A stretch of DNA of 64,000 nt, taken from assembly GCA_910574995.1 (NCBI GenBank), contig CAJTCS010000006.1, positions 17,979-81,978 on the forward strand. The letters are read 5' to 3'. Of the stretch, positions 55,077 through 62,144 are shown piece after piece. The notes under the pieces were generated by a model. That model was not told where the DNA came from. It made no database searches and was given only the letters and a program-made list of their open reading frames with translations. Every line of letters starts with the position of its first letter. Position 1 is the stretch's first letter. This stretch comes from Oscillospiraceae bacterium (GTDB taxonomy: Bacteria; Bacillota; Clostridia; Oscillospirales; Acutalibacteraceae). Position numbers and translations under genes: made by a program.

Positions 55077-56909
55077 ATGTTTAAGAAAAGGAAGATAAGC
55101 CCGGAAAGGGCCGCTGAAATCGAGGTGAAGGATTTCCTCGACATGATCCTGCCCGGCGTGGTGAAATTCATGAACGACCACTACATCTGCGGCGACAGCT
55201 ACCGCTGCGTGTGGGTCGTGCGGGAGTACCCGCCCAGCACGGAGCAGCAGGCGATTCTGTCGCAGCTGGCAGACAGGACGAACGTCACCCTGCGGGTTTA
55301 CAACCGGCTGGTAGACAGCATGGAGCAGCGGAAGATTATCCAGAACGCCACCCGCCGCAACAAGCTGTTGTCCGGGGGCACGGATGTGCAGGAGACTTTG
55401 GATGCTGAAAACAACCTCAAGGACGTGGTTCAGCTTTTGATTGATTTGCGTAAAAACAGAGAACCTCTCTTGCATTGCGCTGTGTTTATTGAGCTAAAGG
55501 CCGCGAACCTCCAGAAGCTGAAAGAGCTGCAGTCTGACGTTTTGATGGAACTGACCCGCTCCAAGATAACAGTAGAGCGGCTGAACCTACGGCAGAAGGA
55601 GGGGTTTTTGTCTGTCATGCCCTTCGGCTCCAACCAGTTTGGGGCAGAGTTTGAACGGGTATTGCCCGCCTCGGCTGTGGCCAACCTGTACCCCTTCAAC
55701 TACTCCGGCAAGACCGACCCGGAGGGGTTCTATCTGGGCCGGGATAAATTCGGCACCAACATTCTCGCTGACTTTGACCGCCGGGCTGATGATAAAACCA
55801 ACGCTAACATTTTGATTTTGGGCAACTCCGGGCAGGGCAAATCGCACCTTTTGAAAGGCATTATTGCGAACCTCCGGGAGAGCGGCAAATCGCTGATTTT
55901 GCTGGATGCGGAAGCCGAGTACATGGAACTGACAGAAGCCATGGGCGGCTGCTATCTGGATTATTTGTCCGGGAAGTATGTGATAAACCCCTTGCAGCCC
56001 ATGGCCTGGGATGACCAGCACGAGAAGGAATTGGACGAAGAAAACACGCCTGAAACCTTCAGACAGACCAGCGTCCTGTCCCGCCACATTTCCTATCTGA
56101 AAGACTTTTTCCGGGCCTACAAGGATTTTTCCGATAACCAGCTTGACACCCTGGAACTGATGCTTCAGAAGTTGTACCGGCGTTTCGACATGGACGACCA
56201 TACCGATTTTTCCCTTCTCCCTGCCAGCGCGTACCCTACTATGTCCGATTTCTACGAGCTGCTGGAGGATGAATTCATGCTCTACGACCACAAGAAAAAG
56301 AACCTGTACACCGAGGATACCCTGCAGGAACTGTGCCTGGGCCTTAACTCCATGTGCCAGGGGGCCGAGGCCCGGTACTTTAACGGGCACACCAATATCA
56401 AGGATGATAAATTCATCTGTTTCGGCGTCAAGGGGATCATGCAGTTAAACAAAAGGTTAAAGGACGCACTGCTGTTCTCCATCCTCTCCTACATGACCAA
56501 CTCCCTGCTGGGGGTCGGGAACTGTGCTGCGTCCATAGACGAATTATATTTATTCCTTACGAATTTAACAGCCATTGAGTACATCCGCAACCTCATGAAG
56601 CGGGTGAGAAAACGGGATTCCGCCGTGGTCATTGCCAGCCAGAACATAGAGGATTTCTTGATGGAAGGGGTGCGGGAGCTGACAAAGCCGCTGTTCTCCA
56701 TCCCTACCCACCAATTCCTGTTTAACGCCGGCAACACAGACCCACGGGTCTACATCGACACCATGCAGCTGGAGGAAGCGGAATTTGAGCTGATCCGCTA
56801 CCCGGAGCGGGGCACCTGCCTGTACCGCTGCGGCAATGAGCGGTATCTTTTGCAGGTGTCTTTCCCTCCTTTTAAGGAGAAAATGTTCGGCGCTTCGGGG
56901 GGGAAATGA
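55077..56909 (+). CDS. VirB4-type conjugation ATPase
   Basis: A 610-residue ATPase powering the T4SS. Walker A is GNSGQGKSHLLKG (from residue 249) and Walker B is AASIDELYLFL (the DE pair near residue 480); RVRKRDSAVVIASQNIEDFL follows, as in VirB4/TraE proteins. The N-terminal 200 residues carry the usual VirB4 mixed fold (YICGDSYRCVWVVREYPPST). It is shorter than many VirB4s (about 650-850), consistent with part of it lying in the protein at 53606. The cytosine methyltransferase overlaps its stop by 4 bases. Confidence 0.9.
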   Translation: MFKKRKISPERAAEIEVKDFLDMILPGVVKFMNDHYICGDSYRCVWVVREYPPSTEQQAILSQLADRTNVTLRVYNRLVDSMEQRKIIQNATRRNKLLSGGTDVQETLDAENNLKDVVQLLIDLRKNREPLLHCAVFIELKAANLQKLKELQSDVLMELTRSKITVERLNLRQKEGFLSVMPFGSNQFGAEFERVLPASAVANLYPFNYSGKTDPEGFYLGRDKFGTNILADFDRRADDKTNANILILGNSGQGKSHLLKGIIANLRESGKSLILLDAEAEYMELTEAMGGCYLDYLSGKYVINPLQPMAWDDQHEKELDEENTPETFRQTSVLSRHISYLKDFFRAYKDFSDNQLDTLELMLQKLYRRFDMDDHTDFSLLPASAYPTMSDFYELLEDEFMLYDHKKKNLYTEDTLQELCLGLNSMCQGAEARYFNGHTNIKDDKFICFGVKGIMQLNKRLKDALLFSILSYMTNSLLGVGNCAASIDELYLFLTNLTAIEYIRNLMKRVRKRDSAVVIASQNIEDFLMEGVRELTKPLFSIPTHQFLFNAGNTDPRVYIDTMQLEEAEFELIRYPERGTCLYRCGNERYLLQVSFPPFKEKMFGASGGK

Positions 56910-57559
56910 TGCTGACGCTTGGGAGTTTATTTGACGGCATCGGCGGCTTCCCCCTGGCCGCGCAGCGGGTGGGCATCAAGCCCGTTTGGGCCAGCGAGAT
57001 CGAGAAATTCCCCATCCAGGTGACGAAAGAGCATTTCCCGGAGATGATCCATATGGGGGACATCACGAAATTAAACGGCGCAGAACTGCCCCCTGTCGAT
57101 ATCATCACAGGAGGCAGCCCGTGTCAGGATTTGTCCGTGGCACAGGGGCGCAGGGACGGCCTTGCAGGCAGCAGGAGCGGGCTTTTTTACGAGATGGTGC
57201 GGGTGGTAAAGGAGATGAGGGATGCAGAAAAAAGACGGGGGCGGGCAGCTCAGTCTGTTCGCCCAAGATGGATATGCTGGGAGAATGTGCCTGGAAGTTT
57301 TTCAAGCGGGGAGCCGCCGGGCGAGGATTTCCGTATCGTCCTGCAGGAGTTTACAAGCATTGGCTGCGGTGCCGTTCCTATCCCTCGACCTGAGTCCGGG
57401 AAGTGGAAACCTGCTGGGCGAATTTTATTGGGAGACACTTTCTCCCTGGCTTGGCGGTGCCTTAACGCACAATACTGGGGTGTCCCCCAGAGAAGGACGC
57501 GCATCCTTCTTGTGGCAGATTTTACAGGCACAAGCGCCCCCCAAATATTATTTGAGTAA
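56906..57559 (+). CDS. cytosine-5 DNA methyltransferase, N-terminal catalytic half
   Basis: A 217-residue protein with the catalytic motifs of C5 methyltransferases. Motif I is TLGSLFDGIGGFPLAA (S-adenosylmethionine loop), motif IV is TGGSPCQDLSVAQG with the nucleophile Cys73, motif VI is CWENVPGSF, and motif VIII is YWGVPQRRTRILLV. It stops just after motif VIII, where the usual target-recognition domain and motifs IX-X should follow. Those are encoded in another frame by the next gene. ATG 56906 overlaps the virB4 stop. The two halves may pair to make one enzyme. Confidence 0.88.
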   Translation: MMLTLGSLFDGIGGFPLAAQRVGIKPVWASEIEKFPIQVTKEHFPEMIHMGDITKLNGAELPPVDIITGGSPCQDLSVAQGRRDGLAGSRSGLFYEMVRVVKEMRDAEKRRGRAAQSVRPRWICWENVPGSFSSGEPPGEDFRIVLQEFTSIGCGAVPIPRPESGKWKPAGRILLGDTFSLAWRCLNAQYWGVPQRRTRILLVADFTGTSAPQILFE

Positions 57560-58472
57560 AAAGGCTTGCCTGGGCATCCTGCGCCGGTCCAAAGAGCGGG
57601 GCAAACCCTTGCCGCCACAGCTGGAGCTGGCGCTGAAGATACAAGGGGGCCTGCTCTCCGCTGAAGAACTGCCGAAGCCGCCCCTGGCGTTCCACATCAA
57701 CCAGAGGGAGGAAGTTATCGACTTGGGCGAGACAGCCAGAGCCTTGATGGCCACCATATACGGGGTCCCCGCGCAAGCCCGGCGAAGCGGGTTGCGTGGG
57801 GAAAGGAGGAGCAGCGGAATGAATGAGCTTTCGCCTTTAGGCGGAAGCGAGAGATGTGGAGCTTGTGACGACGCGCAGACCTTTGTGTCCCAGGCCCAGC
57901 CCTTTGCGGCGGGCTTCTGCGCGGGGGCGGGGGCCTCCGCCAATGGTATAGGATATTCAGAGGAAGTGGCCCCCACCCTCAAGGCCAGCCAGAGCGGCAA
58001 CATGATGCCATCGGTTTTGTGCCTCAATGACCAGGGAGGCAGGGCCATGGATGTAAGCACAGACTACGCCGGTACGCTGCGGGCGCAGGAACATGGGCAC
58101 CAGCCGCTGGTGTTTGAGAACCACAACCTGGATGCCCGGTATGAGGGGCCGCTGGAGGTAGCGCCCACGCTCTGCACCAGGGCAGGCACAGGCGGCAATA
58201 ATCTGCCCCTTGTGGCTGGCACGCTGGCCGCGCGGGACTGCAAAGGCGCGGACAATATCTACGCCGAGCAGGACAAGCTGATAGTAGAGCCGCCCCACCT
58301 CATCCGCAGGCTTACGCCGGGGGAGTGTGAGTTGCTTCAAGGCTATCCCCTTGGGTGGACAGACCTGCCCGGCGCGTCGGACAGTGCCAGGTACCGGGCT
58401 TTGGGGAATTCGGTTGCGATACCGTGTGTGCAGTATGTGCTGGGCGGCATAGCGAAATTTGCGGGAGTGTGA
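57222..58472 (+). CDS. cytosine-5 DNA methyltransferase, C-terminal half, overlapping the first half by 338 bases
   Basis: A 416-residue protein. ATG 57222 has AAAGGAG 7 bases upstream, a near-ideal ribosome binding site although it lies inside the first half's gene. It begins MQKKDGGGQLSLFAQDGYAG, then NTGVSPREGRASFLWQILQ and PPKYYLSKKACLGILRRSKE, a layout I recall from phage and ICE methylase-associated proteins. Next comes a recognition-domain-like segment (LCLNDQGGRAMDVSTDYAG, GTLRAQEHGHQPLVFENHN) and motifs IX-X (RRLTPGECELLQGYP, RYRALGNSVAIPCVQYVL). The first 113 codons are also read in the other frame as methyltransferase motifs VI-VIII. A six-C run at 57537-57542 lies where one lost base would join the frames. 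Confidence 0.75.
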   Translation: MQKKDGGGQLSLFAQDGYAGRMCLEVFQAGSRRARISVSSCRSLQALAAVPFLSLDLSPGSGNLLGEFYWETLSPWLGGALTHNTGVSPREGRASFLWQILQAQAPPKYYLSKKACLGILRRSKERGKPLPPQLELALKIQGGLLSAEELPKPPLAFHINQREEVIDLGETARALMATIYGVPAQARRSGLRGERRSSGMNELSPLGGSERCGACDDAQTFVSQAQPFAAGFCAGAGASANGIGYSEEVAPTLKASQSGNMMPSVLCLNDQGGRAMDVSTDYAGTLRAQEHGHQPLVFENHNLDARYEGPLEVAPTLCTRAGTGGNNLPLVAGTLAARDCKGADNIYAEQDKLIVEPPHLIRRLTPGECELLQGYPLGWTDLPGASDSARYRALGNSVAIPCVQYVLGGIAKFAGV

Positions 58473-58477
58473 TCATA

Positions 58478-59053
58478 ATGGCGAAACGAACGCAGGAAGA
58501 TCCCCTGGCGGAACTGGAAAAAGCCTACACCCATTGGCAGGATCTCTACGACCACGGCGGCAGCGACCCCACCTGGCCGGACGGGGTAAACCTGAACCTG
58601 GTGCGCAACCACATCATTTATTATAAGCGGCAGATTGAGGAAACCTGCCCCCTTTACATGGGCGACAAATTGTACCAGCGCGATTTGCCCCCAGAGGTAG
58701 ATAACAACTACATGGCGCGGCCCGACGAGATACGGGAGCATGCGCGGCAGTCCTTACAGACATATCTGGCAGACCCGGACTACCGATATCTGCTCCGGCA
58801 CAAGGACAGCCTTCCGCCGAAAGCACAGAAAGAGCTGTGCCTGTATGCTGTACTAAACTATGCAAATGGCCTGCGCCTTGCCATAGAGCGGGACGATCTG
58901 GTGTCTATGCGCCGCCATGAGCGGCCCGGACTTTACCTGGATTCCTTCAAAAGCTGTGCGGATAAGGTACGGGCGGTGCTGGAGGATGAGGTGCCGAATT
59001 TGTTTGAACCGGCGGAGGAGGACGGAGAGGACATGGGCATGGTGATGCAGTAA
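58478..59053 (+). CDS. hypothetical element protein
   Basis: A 191-residue acidic, helical protein starting MAKRTQEDPLAELEKAYTHW, with IEETCPLYMGDKLYQRDLPP and DKVRAVLEDEVPNLFEPAEE. No membrane segment or catalytic motif seen. The true start is ATG 58478; a longer frame from 58355 overlaps the methylase. It is flanked by the methylase and the amidoligase in one orientation. I cannot name the family. Confidence 0.7.
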   Translation: MAKRTQEDPLAELEKAYTHWQDLYDHGGSDPTWPDGVNLNLVRNHIIYYKRQIEETCPLYMGDKLYQRDLPPEVDNNYMARPDEIREHARQSLQTYLADPDYRYLLRHKDSLPPKAQKELCLYAVLNYANGLRLAIERDDLVSMRRHERPGLYLDSFKSCADKVRAVLEDEVPNLFEPAEEDGEDMGMVMQ

Positions 59054-59068
59054 AGGAGGTGACAGCCT

Positions 59069-60088
59069 CTGGACTTACGGGAACAGCGTTTCGGCGTAGA
59101 AATCGAGATGACAGGCATCACCCGCGAAAAAGCATCCAAGGTGGCGGCGGGCTTTCTAGGCGGTGAGTCACGGTACATTGGCACATACTACAAGACCTTC
59201 ACAGCTTCAGACCGCCAGGGCCGCGTCTGGAAATTCACCTCTGACAGCAGCATCGAGGCCCAAAAGAAAGAGAATGGCCGGAAGGTGTCTGCGGAGGGCA
59301 AGTACAAGACAGAGATGGTCACGCCCATCTGCCAATACGGGGACATCTCGGTCATACAGGAGCTGGTGCGCAGGCTGCGGCGGGAGGGGGCCTTTTCCAA
59401 CCCCTCCTGCGGCATCCACGTACATGTAGATGCGCTGCCCTTCGACGCCCGCACCCTGCGGAACCTGACCAACATCATGTACAGCAAGGAGGACATCTTA
59501 TACCGGGCTTTGCAGGTGCAGGTGGCGCGAGAAAACCAATACTGTAAAAAAACAGACCAGCGGTTCCTGGATGAGCTCAACCGCCGCAAGCCGCAGAATA
59601 TGGATGAACTTCGCCGTGTCTGGTACGGGGATAGGGACAGCCATACGGGCCATTACGATGAGTCGCGGTATCACTGCGTGAATCTGCACAGCGTGTTCCA
59701 GACCGGGACTGTGGAATTCCGGTTATTCAACTCCACCGTGGAACACGCGGGGAAGATCAAGGCGTACATACAACTCTGCTTCGCCATCACGGCCCAGGCG
59801 CTGAACCAGCGGAGCGCCAGCCGCATCAAGACCCAGACAACCAATGAAGCCTACACCTTCCGCACCTGGCTTCTGCGGATGGAGATGATCGGTGATGAAT
59901 TCAAGACCGCCCGCAAGCACCTGCTGGAGCATCTGGAGGGCGGCATCGCCTGGCGTGACCCCGCCCAGGCCCAGCGCCAGCGGGAACGCTTGCAGGGCCA
60001 GCGGGAACAGACCCAGGAGCCTGCCCCCTTCGAGTCTGCGGGCCATAATAAAAGCAAAGATTGTTTTTATTTGGAAGAAGTGCTATAA
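59069..60088 (+). CDS. amidoligase-family protein
   Basis: A 339-residue protein of the amidoligase (PF12224) type, an ATP-grasp-like glutamine synthetase relative predicted to join an amine to a carboxylate. Motifs: FGVEIEMTGITREKA near the start, FSNPSCGIHVHVDALPF (H-x-H) and HCVNLHSVFQTGTVEFRLFN. I place the start at CTG 59069, with TAAAGGAGG upstream, because the QRFGVEIEMTG motif begins before the first ATG (59108). Its gene is part of the transfer region; the substrate may be a peptide or wall precursor. Role is not known from the sequence. Confidence 0.82.
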   Translation: MDLREQRFGVEIEMTGITREKASKVAAGFLGGESRYIGTYYKTFTASDRQGRVWKFTSDSSIEAQKKENGRKVSAEGKYKTEMVTPICQYGDISVIQELVRRLRREGAFSNPSCGIHVHVDALPFDARTLRNLTNIMYSKEDILYRALQVQVARENQYCKKTDQRFLDELNRRKPQNMDELRRVWYGDRDSHTGHYDESRYHCVNLHSVFQTGTVEFRLFNSTVEHAGKIKAYIQLCFAITAQALNQRSASRIKTQTTNEAYTFRTWLLRMEMIGDEFKTARKHLLEHLEGGIAWRDPAQAQRQRERLQGQREQTQEPAPFESAGHNKSKDCFYLEEVL

Positions 60089-60089
60089 T
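60061..60089 (+). promoter_or_regulatory. promoter of the cargo gene at 60158
   Basis: TTGTTT at 60061-60066 and TATAAT at 60084-60089, spacing 17, overlap the end of the amidoligase gene. It makes the next gene independent of the transfer operon. Confidence 0.65.
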
Positions 60090-60157
60090 TAGAAAAACAA
60101 TGATTCAGCTTGAGAAATCGGATTTGAACACATAACACGAAAGAAGGAATAGAGCAA

Positions 60158-61057
60158 ATGCGGGTTAGGACATATGAAGAAATGTTCCTGGATGTGGACA
60201 GGGAGGGACAGTTTATTCCGGGGGTTGCACCGCTGAAAGAGGACAGTAAGACTTTTCGACAGATATTTGAGGCAAGCATCACACAAGGGCTCAAGGAGCT
60301 GACAAAGGTCTCATATCATTCCTATGAACAAAGCATTCTGGGGATAACAAAGGATATTATCCAAGGGCGGGACAGCCAGTTGGAGCAGCATTTCTTTGAC
60401 AGACTGTGCGATATCGTCTGGCACGGTGTTTCCCTGGTAATGTACCATTTGTCTGCCAAAACGCTTCCGGCCGATGGCAGAGTATGCTATGTTGGAGAAT
60501 TCCCCCGGTTCTACTATGAGAATGCCGCCTATACAAAAACAGACGAGGCGGGGCGCCGTTATTCTTCTGCAATGGATGTGTTTTACATGCTGGCTTTAGA
60601 GGTATCTGAGAAGAATGTATGGAGCACGGATTCCGGGTACATAAAGAAACAAATCTCTGAGAAACAAGAAAGCCTAAAAGCAGATAAGCCCGGGCTTCTT
60701 GCAGGCAAAAAGAAGCGGGAGCACTATGAACAGCAGAAGCTAAGGATGGAGCAGGAAATACAGGATTTGAAAAAGGAATATATTTCCCACGGCTTCGGCA
60801 TCGACTCCGACCTGTTTGAACTCCGGCTGATCCGTTTGTGGGTGCTCCATGAAGGCCGTGCCGACAAAAAGGAGGATCGTAAAATACGGAAAAAGCTTTT
60901 GGATTGGCTGGATCTCCACGAAAAGCGCCTACTTAATGCAGTGGATCGCATCACGGCGGTAGAACGGGAGCTTGGTATTGAAAATAATGGCTTTCGCCCC
61001 ATCGAGACAGAAAAGCCAAAAGAAAGCGCTTGGACAGACGATGATGAAAATGTGTGA
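60158..61057 (+). CDS. unrecognised cargo protein with its own promoter
   Basis: A 299-residue soluble protein: MRVRTYEEMFLDVDREGQFI, then FEASITQGLKELTKVSYHSY, HFFDRLCDIVWHGVSLVMYH and FYYENAAYTKTDEAGRRYSS. The second half is a long Lys/Glu-rich coiled coil (KKKREHYEQQKLRMEQEIQD and RKIRKKLLDWLDLHEKRLLN). No membrane helix or known catalytic motif. Codon use is more AT-rich than the neighbouring transfer genes, and it has its own promoter, so it looks like later-acquired cargo. Phage defence, regulation or surface exclusion are all possible; none is supported by a motif. Confidence 0.6.
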   Translation: MRVRTYEEMFLDVDREGQFIPGVAPLKEDSKTFRQIFEASITQGLKELTKVSYHSYEQSILGITKDIIQGRDSQLEQHFFDRLCDIVWHGVSLVMYHLSAKTLPADGRVCYVGEFPRFYYENAAYTKTDEAGRRYSSAMDVFYMLALEVSEKNVWSTDSGYIKKQISEKQESLKADKPGLLAGKKKREHYEQQKLRMEQEIQDLKKEYISHGFGIDSDLFELRLIRLWVLHEGRADKKEDRKIRKKLLDWLDLHEKRLLNAVDRITAVERELGIENNGFRPIETEKPKESAWTDDDENV

Positions 61058-61163
61058 TATTGCCATGCGGAACTCCATCGGATGAGTCCATTAAAATGGA
61101 ATAAACGCTTACGGAGAAGCCGGGCCAAGCGCCCGGCTTTTCTTTTGCGGATGGGAGGCCAAT

Positions 61164-61367
61164 ATGAAAAAGCAAATTACGATTTCTGTGCCGGACGACC
61201 AGGCAGAAGCCCTGGCCTGTTTTCTGTACAAGAAGGATACCACCATCGAGCAGGAGATGGAATATGCCATGACACGGCTATATGAGAAGCACGTCCCTCC
61301 TACCGTGCGTGATTTTCTGGAGACAAAGGCCGAGCTGGAGGGCCAGCCGCCGCCCGCCCAGGGGTAG
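61164..61367 (+). CDS. DUF6103-like small protein
   Basis: A 67-residue protein starting MKKQITISVPDDQAEALACF, then KKDTTIEQEMEYAMTRLYEK and PPTVRDFLETKAELEG. It resembles DUF6103 proteins, short ribbon-helix-helix-like factors (strand KQITISV, then two helices) encoded before MobC genes on clostridial elements. It probably binds DNA near the transfer origin. GGGAGGCC precedes ATG 61164. Confidence 0.75.
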   Translation: MKKQITISVPDDQAEALACFLYKKDTTIEQEMEYAMTRLYEKHVPPTVRDFLETKAELEGQPPPAQG

Positions 61368-61730
61368 GCCCGTGTCGGCCCCCGTGCGGCCCGTGTAGGC
61401 GGGTCGGGGGCCGGGGTGGGGTAGCGGGACGGGCGGGGTGGATTCCCCGCCTTTTTGGGGCCTTTTGGGGCCGGTTTCGGACAGCCGCTAGCCGGAGTGG
61501 GGTGTCGGATAAAAAAGCAGGAGAAAGGGCAGGGGTTGCGCAAGCGCCTCCTGCCCCCCCCCCACATCGCCCGGCAACGCCGGTCGCACAAGGGCTTTCG
61601 GGATTTCAAGGGCGAAAAATCCCAAGGGGTTGCGGGTGGGCGATTTTAGGGCCTCAAGGGGTTGCAAACCAGAAAAATGGCCCTGTAGAGCCATTTTTAT
61701 AGGGGTTGCGGCAGAAAGGGAGGGATTCGC
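61368..61730. repeat. GC-rich repeat and hairpin region, candidate origin of transfer
   Basis: No gene is supported in these 363 bases. AGGGGTTGC occurs four times: 61531, 61625, 61657 and 61701. Two hairpins lie among them: GGGATTT/AAATCCC near 61599-61623 and AAAAATGGC/GCCATTTTT at 61673-61698, the latter just before the fourth repeat. The region sits directly upstream of the relaxosome protein and relaxase genes, the usual position of oriT. The first 130 bases are strongly G-rich with repeated GGGGCC. A nick site could not be assigned. Confidence 0.5.
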
Positions 61731-62138
61731 ATGGGCTTGCCCAAGGACAAGAAGAAATTTGCACTGTGGGTTTACCCGGAGACTCTGAGTCAAGTGGATC
61801 ACTGGTATAGGCTCATGGAATGCCAGAGCAAATCGGAATTTATCGAGAACTCTATCAAATTTTATGTGGGCTTTCTCATGGCCGACGACGGCGGCACTTA
61901 TCTGCCAAACGCTTTTCTGTCCAATATGAAAAGCATTGTGGCGGAGGGCACCCATCAGATCGGCAAGATGCTTTTCAAGCAGTCTGTGGAGCTGGCTATG
62001 CTTATGAACATTGTAGCCGCTACCCAGGACATCGACAGGGATACCCTCTCCCGCTTGCGGGGCGAGTGCGTCAAAGAGGTGAAACGGCTCAATGGGGGGT
62101 TACGTTTTGAGGATGCCGTTGAATGGCAGAAGGGGTGA
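61731..62138 (+). CDS. MobC-like relaxosome accessory protein
   Basis: A 135-residue protein whose first 50 residues fit a ribbon-helix-helix domain (KKFALWVYPETLSQVDHWYR, QSKSEFIENSIKFYVGFL). The C-terminal half is helical and would dimerise. Such proteins bind oriT and load the relaxase. GAAAGGGAGGGA precedes ATG 61731, and the relaxase gene begins 6 bases after its stop. Confidence 0.8.
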   Translation: MGLPKDKKKFALWVYPETLSQVDHWYRLMECQSKSEFIENSIKFYVGFLMADDGGTYLPNAFLSNMKSIVAEGTHQIGKMLFKQSVELAMLMNIVAATQDIDRDTLSRLRGECVKEVKRLNGGLRFEDAVEWQKG

Positions 62139-62144
62139 TGGGCC

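Noticed and set aside
61500..61730. CRISPR array
   Set aside because: Four repeats are only about 10 bases long and unevenly spaced (94, 32, 44); no array geometry and no cas genes anywhere in the window.
61488..61955. Minus-strand frame over the relaxosome gene and repeat region
   Set aside because: It is antisense to the better supported ribbon-helix-helix gene and crosses repeats and hairpins.
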